From: Azorhizobium sp943369575
Lineage (GTDB): Bacteria; Pseudomonadota; Alphaproteobacteria; Rhizobiales; Xanthobacteraceae
Length of the DNA stretch: 17,276 nt
Reading direction: 5' to 3'
NCBI GenBank assembly: GCA_943369575.1
Contig: CALRNP020000116.1
Span: forward strand, 1 to 17,276
A model generated the notes under the pieces. The model worked only from the letters and a program-made list of their open reading frames with translations, searched no databases and was not told where the DNA came from. Shown piece after piece: positions 6,950 through 14,812 of this stretch (positions within the stretch are counted from its first letter, which is position 1; every line of letters begins with the position of its first letter). The position numbers and the translations under genes were made by a program.

Positions 6950-7768
6950 ATGCCGTCGAACACCGAAATCACCGTGGCCCAATTGTCCCGCTTGGTGGGC
7001 CTGCCCACCGCGCCGATGCTTATCGACGTGCGCACCGCGGACGACTTTGCCGCCGACCCGCGCCTTCTGCCCACCGCCCGCCGCCGGGATGCCGCTGCGC
7101 TCGCCGCCTGGGCGCCCGCTTATGCCGGCCGCGACGTGGTGGTGGTGTGCCAGAAGGGGCTGAAGATCAGCCAGGGGCTGGCGGCCATGCTGCGGCTGGA
7201 AGGCGCTCGCGCCGAGACGCTGGAAGGCGGCTTCGAGGCGTGGCGCGGGGCGGGCGGGCTGCTGGTCCATGCCGGCGCGGTGCCCGCCCCGGATGCGGCG
7301 GGCCACACGTTGTGGGTGACGCGCGCACGGCCCAAGGTCGATCGCATCGCCTGTCCCTGGCTGGTGCGGCGCTTCGTGGATCCCGGCGCCCGCGTTCTGT
7401 TCGTCGCGCCCGCGGAAGTGCCTGCGGTGGCCGAGCGCTTCGGCGCCACGCCGTTCGATATCGACGGCGTGGCCTTCAGCCACCGGGGCGAGTGCTGCAC
7501 CTTCGATACCATGCTGGACGTGTTCGGGCTCTCCAGCCCGGCGCTGGCGCGGCTGGCGCTCATTGTCCGGGCGGCGGACACCGACCGGCTCGACCTGGTG
7601 CCGCAGGCCGCCGGGTTTCTGGCGGCGGCGCTGGGGCTCTCGCGCATGTATCGGGACGATCTGGAGCAATTGGAGGCGGGCTTATCGTTCTATGATGCCT
7701 TCTATCGCTGGTGCCGGGACGCGGTGGACGAGACCCACACCTGGGCCGGCTCGCCGGTTTCGGCCTGA
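6950..7768 (+). CDS. Rhodanese-ChrB fusion: sulfurtransferase/chromate resistance protein
   Basis: This 272-residue protein has an N-terminal rhodanese domain (about 8-105) with a C-Q-K-G-L-K-I-S loop and candidate catalytic Cys67, plus the usual L-x-G-G-x-x-A-W motif near 92-98. A ChrB C-terminal type domain (about 118-262) follows, with W-V-T-R-A-R-P-K-V-D-R-I-A-C-P-W-L-V-R-R and E-C-C-T-F-D motifs. It sits 11 bases before chrA, so the two are an operon for chromate resistance. Classical ChrB regulators have a different N-terminal region; here it is replaced by rhodanese, so the protein is unlikely to be the DNA-binding regulator. A redox or sulfur-transfer role in chromate tolerance is an inference. 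There is no signal peptide. Confidence 0.88.
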   Translation: MPSNTEITVAQLSRLVGLPTAPMLIDVRTADDFAADPRLLPTARRRDAAALAAWAPAYAGRDVVVVCQKGLKISQGLAAMLRLEGARAETLEGGFEAWRGAGGLLVHAGAVPAPDAAGHTLWVTRARPKVDRIACPWLVRRFVDPGARVLFVAPAEVPAVAERFGATPFDIDGVAFSHRGECCTFDTMLDVFGLSSPALARLALIVRAADTDRLDLVPQAAGFLAAALGLSRMYRDDLEQLEAGLSFYDAFYRWCRDAVDETHTWAGSPVSA

Positions 7769-7779
7769 GGGAGATCGTC

Positions 7780-9207
7780 ATGTCCGCCCCCCTCGGCCCC
7801 ACCACCGCGATCCTGCCGGAGTCTTCCACCGTTTCGGCTACCGACACCGCGCCGGCCCGTCCCACCTTCCGCGAGGCCGCCACCGTGTGGGCGCGCATCG
7901 GCCTGCTGAGCTTCGGCGGGCCGGCGGGGCAGATCGCCTTGATGCACAAGGAACTGGTGGAGGAGCGTCGCTGGATCGGCGAGCAGCGGTTCCTGCACGC
8001 CCTCAACTATTGCATGCTTTTGCCCGGCCCCGAGGCGCAGCAACTGGCCACCTATATCGGCTGGCTGCTCCACCGCACCGCTGGCGGGCTGGTGGCCGGA
8101 ACTCTGTTCGTGCTGCCCGGCGCCATGGTGATGCTGGCCCTGAGCACGCTCTATGCAGTGTTTCACGACGTGCCGCTGGTGAACGCGCTGTTCTTCGGCG
8201 TGAAGGCGGCGGTGCTGGCGGTGGTGGTGCAGGCGCTGTTGCGTATCAGCCGCCGGGCGCTCACCAACCGGGCGCAGATGGGGCTGGCCGGCGCGGCCTT
8301 CCTGGCCATCTATGTGGCGCAGGTGCCGTTTCCCCTCATCATCCTGGCGGCGGGGCTGGTGGGCTGGATCGGCAGTCTGCGCGCCCCGCATCTGTTCACG
8401 CCCGTCGGCCATGGCGGGTCCGGCGGACCTGATGCCGTGGGTGTGGTGGACCGCATGTTCGCGCGTGGCGAGATGGCTCATGCCACCCCCTCCTGGGGCC
8501 GGGCGCTCAAGGTGCTGGCGGTGTGGCTGCCGCTGTGGCTGGGGCCGGTGCTGCTGCTGTGGGCGCTGACCGGCTCCACCAGCGTCTGGACCCAGATCGG
8601 CAGCTTCTTCAGCACCATGGCGGTGGTGACCTTCGGCGGCGCCTATGCGGTGCTGGCCTATGTGGCGCAGGCGGCGGTGGAGACCTTCGGCTGGCTCAAG
8701 CCGGCGGAAATGGTGGATGGGCTGGGCCTGGCCGAGACCACGCCCGGCCCGCTCATCCTGGTGCTGCAATTCGTCGGCTTCCTGGCCGCCTTCCGCGCGC
8801 CCGGTGCGCTGCCGCCGCTGGTGGCCGGCACGCTCGGGGCGCTGCTGACGGTGTGGGTGACGTTCGCGCCCTGCTTCCTGTGGATCTTCCTCGGCGCGCC
8901 TTATGTGGAGGCGCTGCGCGGCAACAAGGCGCTCTCCGCCGCACTCAGCGCCATCACCGCCGCGGTGGTGGGGGTGATCCTCAATCTGGCGCTGTGGTTC
9001 GCGCTGCATGTGGTGTTTCGCCAGGTGGTGAGCCTGGACGTGCTCGGCCTCTCGCCGGACGTGCCAGTGCCCTCGTCGGTGGACTGGCGGGCGGCGCTGC
9101 TGTCGCTGGCGGCGCTGGTGGCGATGCTGCGGTTCAAGGTGGGCATGCTGCCGACGCTGGCGGCCTGCGCGCTGGCGGGGGGCGCCGTGTCCTACCTGCC
9201 GGGGTGA
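7780..9207 (+). CDS. chrA: Chromate efflux transporter ChrA
   Basis: From the chosen ATG this is a 475-residue membrane protein of the long-chain CHR family, with two homologous halves. The first half carries S-F-G-G-P-A-G-Q-I-A and L-P-G-P-E-A-Q-Q; the second carries T-F-G-G-A-Y-A-V-L-A-Y and T-T-P-G-P-L-I-L. About ten or more hydrophobic segments are present. Chromate export from the cytoplasm, driven by the membrane potential, is the known family role. The frame is open back to 7711, overlapping the upstream gene, but the ATG at 7780 has a good GGGAG site seven bases upstream and gives a sensible soluble N-terminus. It lies 11 bases after the rhodanese-ChrB stop. Confidence 0.93.
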   Translation: MSAPLGPTTAILPESSTVSATDTAPARPTFREAATVWARIGLLSFGGPAGQIALMHKELVEERRWIGEQRFLHALNYCMLLPGPEAQQLATYIGWLLHRTAGGLVAGTLFVLPGAMVMLALSTLYAVFHDVPLVNALFFGVKAAVLAVVVQALLRISRRALTNRAQMGLAGAAFLAIYVAQVPFPLIILAAGLVGWIGSLRAPHLFTPVGHGGSGGPDAVGVVDRMFARGEMAHATPSWGRALKVLAVWLPLWLGPVLLLWALTGSTSVWTQIGSFFSTMAVVTFGGAYAVLAYVAQAAVETFGWLKPAEMVDGLGLAETTPGPLILVLQFVGFLAAFRAPGALPPLVAGTLGALLTVWVTFAPCFLWIFLGAPYVEALRGNKALSAALSAITAAVVGVILNLALWFALHVVFRQVVSLDVLGLSPDVPVPSSVDWRAALLSLAALVAMLRFKVGMLPTLAACALAGGAVSYLPG

Positions 9208-9396
9208 GCGGCTGCGGGCAAAGCTGTGCATGCCGGTGCAGGCGGCGTGCGATTTCCCCTTGCCGGGGCGGCCCGGCTGACCATGATCTGTGGATCGTGA
9301 CCGCGCCGGAGCGGACACTTTGGCGCGGCGCCAGACGCATAGGGTGCGCAAACGCCCGATTGGCGCCCCAACCTGCTGACCCGAACGGAGACCGAT

Positions 9397-10200
9397 GTGG
9401 CCCATTCCCTGACCCCCATGGGCGAAGCCGCCGAACCGGATGCCCCGCCCCTCAACCGTCCGGCGCTGGATAGCGACGAGGTGTGGAACGCCCGCGTGGA
9501 TCTGGCCGCCTGCTTCCGGTTCGCGGCCAAGCTCGGGATGCAGGAAGGCATCTGCAATCACTTCTCGGCGGTGCTGCCGGGCTATGACGATCTGTTCCTG
9601 GTGAACCCCTACGGCCTGGCGTTCGAGGAGATTTCCGCCTCCGACCTGCTGGTGTGCGACTTCAACGGCAATGTGGTGGCCGGCGAGGGCCTGCCGGAGG
9701 CCACCGCCTTTTTCATCCATGCGCGCATGCACTTGAAGGTTCCGCGCGCCCGCGTCGCCTTCCACACCCACATGCCCTATGCCACCGCGCTGACCATGGT
9801 GGAGGGCGAGCCTTTGGTGTTCGCCGGCCAGACGGCGCTGAAATTCTACGGCCGCACCGTGGTGGACCGCGACTATAACGGCCTCGCCCTGGACGCCACC
9901 GAAGGCGACCGCATCGCCGGCGCGGTGGGCGATGCCGACATCGTGTTCATGAAGCATCACGGTGTCATGGTGCTGGGCCGCACCATCGCCGAGGCGTGGG
10001 ACGACCTCTATTATCTGGAGCGGGCCTGCCAGGTGCAGTGCATCGCTCTGTCCACCGGCCGCCCGATCATTCCGGTCAGCCGGGAGATCGCCGCCGCCGC
10101 CGCCCGCCAGATGCGCGACGGCGATGCGGAATCCGGCCGGCTGCACCTGGAAAGCATCAAGCGCATCCTCGACGGCTCGGATCCCTCCTATTGCCGGTGA
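9397..10200 (+). CDS. Class II aldolase/adducin family protein
   Basis: This 267-residue protein has the class II aldolase fold signatures: S/G-x-C-N-H-F-S at about 51-57, G-x-x-x-P-E-A-T with Glu101, H-T-H at 123-125, and a final metal-site His in K-H-H-G-V at 186-190. A zinc-dependent aldolase or decarboxylase acting on a sugar phosphate or hydroxy acid is expected, but the substrate cannot be told. It starts at a GTG with ACGGAG six bases upstream; an in-frame ATG at 9418 is a less well supported alternative. It follows chrA after a 189-bp gap and precedes bolA by 50 bp. No link to chromate resistance is obvious. Confidence 0.85.
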   Translation: MAHSLTPMGEAAEPDAPPLNRPALDSDEVWNARVDLAACFRFAAKLGMQEGICNHFSAVLPGYDDLFLVNPYGLAFEEISASDLLVCDFNGNVVAGEGLPEATAFFIHARMHLKVPRARVAFHTHMPYATALTMVEGEPLVFAGQTALKFYGRTVVDRDYNGLALDATEGDRIAGAVGDADIVFMKHHGVMVLGRTIAEAWDDLYYLERACQVQCIALSTGRPIIPVSREIAAAAARQMRDGDAESGRLHLESIKRILDGSDPSYCR

Positions 10201-10250
10201 GCGCGCGCCGCGCATTGACGCGGGCCCTGTGGCGGCAGTACCGATAGAGC

Positions 10251-10532
10251 ATGTCACAGGCCAATTTGATCGAGATCCGCACCGCGCTCGAAGCGGGGCT
10301 TTCGCCGCTCTCCCTCACCGTGGCGGACGAGAGCCATCTGCACGCCGGCCACATCCACAATGAGGGGCGCGCCGACGGCGGCATCACCCATGTGCGGGTG
10401 TCGGTGGTCGCTGAGGCGTTCGCCGGCAAGAGCCGGGTGGACCGCCACCGCATGGTCAACGCGCTGCTGGCCGGCGAGATGGCCAAAGGCCTGCACGCTT
10501 TAGCCATCGTGACCAAAGCCCCCGGCGAATAA
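10251..10532 (+). CDS. BolA family protein
   Basis: The 93-residue protein has BolA features: an N-terminal helix, E-S-H-x-H-x-G-H at about 28-35, the V-x-x-A-F-x-G-K-S-R-V-x-R-H-R segment at 53-67, and a C-terminal G-L-H-A-L strand. BolA proteins bind monothiol glutaredoxins through [2Fe-2S] clusters and affect iron-sulfur handling and stress responses. It lacks Cys, as do many BolA1 types. The stop is two bases before the queC ATG. TTGACG at 10215-10220 could be a -35 box, but no matching -10 is clear, and no strong ribosome site is present. In relatives this gene is typically next to the J-domain gene, here about 3.6 kb away. Confidence 0.9.
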   Translation: MSQANLIEIRTALEAGLSPLSLTVADESHLHAGHIHNEGRADGGITHVRVSVVAEAFAGKSRVDRHRMVNALLAGEMAKGLHALAIVTKAPGE

Positions 10533-10534
10533 TC

Positions 10535-11263
10535 ATGGCAGACACGGCGGGCGTCGCCGCCTCCGGCGCGCTGGTGCTGTTCTCCGGCGGACAGGATTCC
10601 ACCACCACGCTGGCCTGGGCGCTGGAGCGGTTCGAGCGGGTGGAGACGCTGGGCTTCGACTATGGCCAGCGCCACCGGGTGGAACTGGACTGCCGCCAGC
10701 GCCTGCGCCCGGCGCTCGCCGCCCTGAAGCCAGACTGGGCCACGCGCCTGGGCGAGGACCATACCTTGTCGCTGGAGGCGCTCGGCGCCGTGTCGGACAC
10801 CGCGCTCACCCGCGATGTCGCCATCGAGATGACCGAGAGCGGCCTGCCCAACACCTTCGTGCCCGGCCGCAACATCGTCTTCCTCACCTTCGCCGCCGCG
10901 CTCGCCTACCGACGTGGCCTGCGCCACATCGTCGGCGGCATGTGCGAGACCGATTTCTCCGGCTATCCCGACTGCCGCGACGACACCATCAAGGCGCTGC
11001 AAGTGGCGTTGAACCTGGGCATGGCCCAGCGCTTCGTGCTGGAAACGCCCTTGATGTGGATCGACAAGGCCGACACCTGGGCATTGGCCGAGACGCTGGG
11101 GGGCAAGGCCCTGGTGGACCTGATCGTGGAAGAGACCCATACCTGTTACCTGGGCGAGCGCGGCGCCCGCCACGACTGGGGGCACGGCTGCGGCACCTGC
11201 CCGGCCTGCCGCCTCCGGGCGGACGGTTTCCGCCGCTACGGGGAAAAGAGGGCTGCGCCATGA
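10535..11263 (+). CDS. queC: 7-cyano-7-deazaguanine synthase QueC
   Basis: This 242-residue protein carries the N-type ATP pyrophosphatase P-loop S-G-G-Q-D-S-T-T at 17-24 and the QueC zinc cysteines C204, C219, C222 and C225 (C-G-T-C-P-A-C-R-L-R). It converts 7-carboxy-7-deazaguanine to preQ0 with ATP and ammonia in the queuosine tRNA-modification pathway. The conserved V-P-G-R-N substrate segment is at about 109-113. The gene starts two bases after the bolA stop and its stop overlaps the next start as ATGA. Other queuosine genes are not in the window. Confidence 0.95.
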   Translation: MADTAGVAASGALVLFSGGQDSTTTLAWALERFERVETLGFDYGQRHRVELDCRQRLRPALAALKPDWATRLGEDHTLSLEALGAVSDTALTRDVAIEMTESGLPNTFVPGRNIVFLTFAAALAYRRGLRHIVGGMCETDFSGYPDCRDDTIKALQVALNLGMAQRFVLETPLMWIDKADTWALAETLGGKALVDLIVEETHTCYLGERGARHDWGHGCGTCPACRLRADGFRRYGEKRAAP

Positions 11264-11676
11264 GCAACACGCTGTCTCACGCCATCACCGGCATGACGTC
11301 CCGTCCGACCCGCCGGCCGCTGCGGGCGGCGGGCCTGGGCGCCGCCGCTTTGGTGATGCTGGCCTTGGCCGGCGCCGCCCCGGCTTCCGCCGCCAGCTTC
11401 GATTGCACCGCCTCCGGCCAAAGCCGTGACCAGCGGGCGGTGTGCGTGAACCGGGAATTGTCCGATCTCGACGTACGGATGGCCACCTTGTACGAGGTGC
11501 TCACCCATCTCGTCGCCATGGGCCAGCGCGGCCAGATCCAGGACGCGCAGAAGGCGTTCCTGGCCTTTCGCGGCACCTGCGGCGGGCGGGTATCGTGCAT
11601 CCGCGGCGCCTACCGCAATCGCATCGCGCAATTGGAAACCGGCCTCCAGGCCATCTACGCCCGCGGGCCGTTCTGA
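11260..11676 (+). CDS. Small exported LprI/DUF1311-like protein
   Basis: The ATG at 11260 overlaps the queC stop by four bases (ATGA), giving 138 residues. A Sec signal peptide is likely: Arg-rich start, hydrophobic stretch about 27-44 and A-S-A near 44-48. The mature part has four cysteines, in F-D-C, V-C-V-N, T-C-G-G and S-C-I-R contexts, with a C-V-N-x-E-L-S-x-L-D-x-R-M segment typical of LprI/DUF1311 lysozyme-inhibitor-like proteins. The arrangement C...C-x-N...L-D suits disulfide bonding in the periplasm. The function is not established. The frame is open far upstream, but only as a shadow of queC. Confidence 0.75.
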   Translation: MSNTLSHAITGMTSRPTRRPLRAAGLGAAALVMLALAGAAPASAASFDCTASGQSRDQRAVCVNRELSDLDVRMATLYEVLTHLVAMGQRGQIQDAQKAFLAFRGTCGGRVSCIRGAYRNRIAQLETGLQAIYARGPF

Positions 11677-11694
11677 GCCGGCAGCGATCCGGCG

Positions 11695-12231
11695 TCAGGC
11701 TCCCGGCGTGCGGTCGCCCTCGCCCAGGTCGCGCTGCATCAGCACGGTATCGATCCAACGGCCGAACTTGAGGCCGGTGGCGCGCAGCACCCCCACGTCA
11801 TAGAAGCCGCAGGCCCGGTGCAAAGCGATGGAGCCGGCATTGGCGCTGTCGCCGATCACCGCCACCATCTGGCGGAAGCCGCGCGCCTCGCATTCGGCCA
11901 CCAGCGCTTCCATCAGCGCCCGGCCGACGCCACGCTTCTGGGCGGCGGGATCCACATAGATGGAATTTTCCACCGTGTAGCGATAGGCGATGCGCGGGCG
12001 GAAGGCGCCAGCATAGGCATAGCCCAGCAGTATGCCGTCGCTGTCCACCGCCACCAGATAGGGATGGCCGCCTTCCGTCAGGGTCGCGAAGCGCCGGGCC
12101 ATTTCCGCGTCGCCCGGCGGTTCCAGCTCGAAGGAGGCCGTGCCGGTGCGCACCGCCTCGTCATAGATCGCGGCGATGGCCGGGATGTCGGCGAGGACCG
12201 CGGGGCGGACATGAACGGGCGCATGGGGCAT
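11695..12231 (-). CDS. GNAT N-acetyltransferase, phosphinothricin/methionine sulfoximine type
   Basis: From the chosen ATG this is 178 residues, the usual size of Pat/MddA acetyltransferases. It opens with V-R-P-A-x-x-x-D-I-P-A-I, has E-N-S-I-Y-V-D at 88-94 followed by the acetyl-CoA loop Q-K-R-G-V-G-R at 98-104, and ends with G-x-K-F-G-R-W-I-D-T-V-L-M-Q, all characteristic of the phosphinothricin N-acetyltransferase group. It probably acetylates amino-acid analogues such as methionine sulfoximine; the true substrate is inferred. The frame is open to 12381, but the extra 50 residues look non-natural and 12231 has an AGG seven bases upstream. It is divergent from the permease and convergent with the LprI-like gene. 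Confidence 0.85.
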   Translation of the reverse strand: MPHAPVHVRPAVLADIPAIAAIYDEAVRTGTASFELEPPGDAEMARRFATLTEGGHPYLVAVDSDGILLGYAYAGAFRPRIAYRYTVENSIYVDPAAQKRGVGRALMEALVAECEARGFRQMVAVIGDSANAGSIALHRACGFYDVGVLRATGLKFGRWIDTVLMQRDLGEGDRTPGA

Positions 12232-12416
12232 GGCGGACCTGGACGGGTGAGACGGAAGCCGCCCGCTACATAGCCGCCTCGCCACCGCTTTTGAACCCTC
12301 GTCCGGCGCTGCCGTCCTTCGCAGCACCTCCCCGCCTGCGGATGGGTCAAAAAGTGCCGGTTGGCGGATGGGGCCGGCCATTGCAGAACTGTTGCGACTT
12401 ACCTCTGGAGGGTGCC

Positions 12417-13763
12417 GTGGCCGGTCTTCGCCGCAATCTGTCTTCGCTCGAGGCCGTGGGCCTGTCGATCTCGATCATCGCGCCCACGGTGGCGATGGCG
12501 TTCAACGTCACCCTGGCGGCGGGATCGGCCGGCACGGCGGCGCCGCTATCCTTTGTAATCGGCACCCTGGCGCTGTTCGTGGTCGGGCTGTCATTCGTCT
12601 TCTACTGCCGCCGCGTGCCCAATGCCGGCTCGGCCTATGCTTATGTCTCCGAGGCATTCGGGCCGCGCGCCGGCTTCCTGGCCGGCTGGCTGCTGATGCT
12701 GACCTATCTGCTGGCGGGCAGCGGCATCGTGGCGCTGATGGGGGATTTCGTCAGCGCCGCCTTGGGCAATTACGGCATCGTCATTCCCGGGCTGTGGATG
12801 ATGGTCGCCCTGGCGGCGCTGGTGATCGCCACCGCACTCGCCTATCGCGACATGCAGGTGGCGGCGCGGGTGATGCTGGTGTTCGAGGCCGCCGCGGTGT
12901 TCGCCATCGTCATTCTCGGCGTGCTGGTGCTGGCGCGCGGGGGTGCCACCGGCCAACTGACGCTGACCCCGTTCGTACCCGATCCCGCCTTCGGCTGGGC
13001 CGGGGTGGCGCACGGCATGGTGTTCGCGGTGCTCTCCTTCGTGGGCTTCGAGGGTGCCACCACGCTGGCGGAAGAAATGGGCGCGCCGCGCCGCTCCATC
13101 CCGATCGCGGTGCTCGGCACGGTGGCGGGGGCGGGCGTGTTCTTCGTGTTCGCCTCCTACATCCAGGTGGTGGGGTTCGGCCTCGACGACATGAAGAGCC
13201 TGGCTGCCGACGGCGCGCCGCTGAACACGCTGGCCCTGAAATACGGCTCGCAGAGCTTCGCCACGCTGCTGGATGTGGCGGCGGCGGTGTCGGGCTTTTC
13301 CGCCGCTCTGGGGGCGCTGAGCGCCGGGGCGCGGATGCTGTTCGCCTTGGGGCGCGGCGGGCTGGCGCCGGCTTTGGGGGTGGCGCATCCCGTCCACGGC
13401 ACGCCGGCGCGGGCGGTGCTGGTGATGAGCGCGCTGATGGTGCTGGGCCTGGTGGCCTGGGGGCCGTTCCTGGGCGCCACCGACTATTTCGGCGATGTCG
13501 CCACCATCGGCACCCTGTGCGTGATCGTGGTCTATCTGGCGGTGACGGTGGCGGTGGTGGCCTACGGGTTCCGCACCCGCAGCCTGCTCTATGGCGTCAT
13601 CGGCGCGGCGGGCACGCTGGCCATGGTATGGCCGTTCCGCAATTCGCTGTTCCCGGTGCCGGCCTATCCCGCCAATCTGTGGCCCTATGTGGTGATCGGC
13701 TTCGTCGTCATCGGCATCATCATCCTGCGGCTGCGCCCCAACCTGGGCCTCAGCCACGAGTGA
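12417..13763 (+). CDS. APC-family amino-acid permease
   Basis: From the GTG at 12417 the protein has 448 residues and about 12 hydrophobic segments. It begins with the family opening L-R-R-N-L-S-S-L-E-A-V-G-L-S-I-S and contains A-G-S-A-G-T-A near TM1-2 and G-F-E-G-A-T-T-L-A-E-E near the middle, both typical of the amino acid-polyamine-organocation superfamily. The substrate is not determinable. The frame is open to 12291, but the GTG has a strong GGAGGG four bases upstream, and the 42 residues before it lack membrane or conserved character. It diverges from the acetyltransferase with 185 bp between starts, so joint regulation is possible. No transcription terminator of its own is clear. Confidence 0.85.
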   Translation: MAGLRRNLSSLEAVGLSISIIAPTVAMAFNVTLAAGSAGTAAPLSFVIGTLALFVVGLSFVFYCRRVPNAGSAYAYVSEAFGPRAGFLAGWLLMLTYLLAGSGIVALMGDFVSAALGNYGIVIPGLWMMVALAALVIATALAYRDMQVAARVMLVFEAAAVFAIVILGVLVLARGGATGQLTLTPFVPDPAFGWAGVAHGMVFAVLSFVGFEGATTLAEEMGAPRRSIPIAVLGTVAGAGVFFVFASYIQVVGFGLDDMKSLAADGAPLNTLALKYGSQSFATLLDVAAAVSGFSAALGALSAGARMLFALGRGGLAPALGVAHPVHGTPARAVLVMSALMVLGLVAWGPFLGATDYFGDVATIGTLCVIVVYLAVTVAVVAYGFRTRSLLYGVIGAAGTLAMVWPFRNSLFPVPAYPANLWPYVVIGFVVIGIIILRLRPNLGLSHE

Positions 13764-13800
13764 ACGCGGACCCTGCTGGAGCCGGGACGGAGCGGACATG

Positions 13801-13827
13801 AAAAAGGCCCCGGCTTGCGCCGGGGCC
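13801..13827 (-). terminator. Intrinsic terminator of the YccA-family gene
   Basis: On the minus strand GGCCCCGGC, a GCAA loop and GCCGGGGCC form a perfect 9-bp GC stem followed directly by TTTTT. It begins 31 bases after the YccA stop. The T-run is only on this strand, so it serves the minus-strand gene, though the stem may also hinder the convergent permease transcript. Confidence 0.85.
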
Positions 13828-13858
13828 CGGTGGCGTCGCGGTGAAGCGAAGCGCCGGA

Positions 13859-14620
13859 TCAGTTGCTGTTGCGGTTGCCGAACAGCTGCAACATCATCAT
13901 GAACAGGTTGATGAAGTCGAGGTACAGCGTCAGCGCGCCCATGATGGCCTTCTTGCCGGCCACCACGTCGTCGTCGCCTTCGAAATACATCTCCTTGATG
14001 CGCTGGGTGTCGTAGGCGGTGAGGCCCGCGAACACCAGCACGCCCACCACCGACACGATGAACTGCAGCATCGAGCTGGCGAGGAAGATGTTCACCAGCG
14101 AGGCGATGATGATGCCGAACAGGCCCATGATGAGGAACGACCCCATCCCCGTCAGGTCACGCTTGGTGGTGTAACCGAACAGGCTCAGCGCGCCGAACGA
14201 GGCGGCCGAGATGAAGAACACCCGCACGATGCTCTCGCCGGTATAGACCAGGAAGATCGTGGAGAGTGACAGGCCCATCAGGGCCGCATAGCCCCAGAAT
14301 ACCGCCTGCGCCGTGCCCACGCTCATGGACTGGATGCGGAAGCTCAGGAACATGACCGCGCCCAGAGGCGCAAACATGATCACCCACTTCAGCGGGCTGT
14401 TGAACAGCGTGGCGCCAAACGGGGTGAGCTGCATCGCTCCGCCGGAGCGATCCACGGAGAGCATGAAAATGCCAATGGCGGCCGCGCCAGTGATAGCAAG
14501 GCCCAAAGCCATATAGTTGTACACGCGGAGCATGTACGTCCGCAGGCCCTGGTCGATCGCGGCCTCCGAGCGCGTCACCGAGCCGTAACGCGCGGCGACG
14601 TTGCGATCATAATCGGACAT
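13859..14620 (-). CDS. Bax inhibitor-1/YccA family membrane protein
   Basis: This 253-residue protein has seven hydrophobic segments and the family pattern: an R-T-Y-M-L-R-V-Y-N-Y-M segment before TM1 (27-37), a G-Y-T-T-K-R-D-L-T-G-M-G loop near 150-161, and F-A-G-L-T-A-Y-D-T-Q-R-I-K in the region before TM7, with its conserved acidic residue. Bacterial members include YbhL and YccA, which interacts with the FtsH protease; some are pH-sensitive calcium leak channels. The specific role here is unknown. The start has AGGAAAGGA about 7 bases upstream. It has its own promoter and terminator and is probably monocistronic. Confidence 0.93.
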   Translation of the reverse strand: MSDYDRNVAARYGSVTRSEAAIDQGLRTYMLRVYNYMALGLAITGAAAIGIFMLSVDRSGGAMQLTPFGATLFNSPLKWVIMFAPLGAVMFLSFRIQSMSVGTAQAVFWGYAALMGLSLSTIFLVYTGESIVRVFFISAASFGALSLFGYTTKRDLTGMGSFLIMGLFGIIIASLVNIFLASSMLQFIVSVVGVLVFAGLTAYDTQRIKEMYFEGDDDVVAGKKAIMGALTLYLDFINLFMMMLQLFGNRNSN

Positions 14621-14661
14621 CGTCGGTTCCTTTCCTCAATCCATCGGCAGATGGGCACGGG

Positions 14662-14693
14662 CCACCATACCTGATGCAGGGTTAATATGGTGG
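14662..14693. promoter_or_regulatory. Inverted repeat overlapping the YccA-family promoter (candidate operator)
   Basis: CCACCATA at 14662-14669 and TATGGTGG at 14686-14693 are perfect 8-bp inverted arms with a 16-base spacer. The arms are 24 bases apart start to start, a little over two helical turns. One arm covers the predicted -10 box of the minus-strand promoter and the other lies just past the predicted start of transcription. This suggests a dimeric repressor site; the regulator is unknown. Confidence 0.5.
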
Positions 14694-14712
14694 GTTCAAA
14701 ATGGGGCGGCAA
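14684..14712 (-). promoter_or_regulatory. Candidate sigma-70 promoter of the YccA-family gene
   Basis: On the minus strand TTGCCG (14712-14707) and CATATT (14689-14684) are spaced by 17 bases, each matching four of six consensus positions. The predicted transcript start is near 14677, leaving a leader of about 55 bases with the AGGAAAGGA ribosome site. Confidence 0.45.
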
Positions 14713-14812
14713 GACATCCTTTGATGAAATTTCCGCAAGGTCATCTTGTTTTTCCGCTGCTTTCCCAAGCGGTATGGCCTTAAGGTCCCAGCTCCGTTGA
14801 GGCGGGGCGCGC

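Noticed and set aside
9208..9396. Terminator or small gene between chrA and the aldolase gene
   Set aside because: Only a 4-bp CCCC/GGGG stem near 9257 without a T-run and no credible short coding frame were seen.
7702..10257. Very long minus-strand open frame (851 codons) opposite chrA and the aldolase gene
   Set aside because: It is a stop-free antisense frame caused by high GC in third positions. Its translation is rich in Gln, His, Arg and Gly with no domain, and the plus-strand genes are clearly real.
12591..13799. Minus-strand open frame of 402 codons opposite the permease
   Set aside because: Its product is His/Arg/Gln-rich and crosses the terminator of the YccA gene; the permease on the plus strand has clear membrane segments and family motifs.
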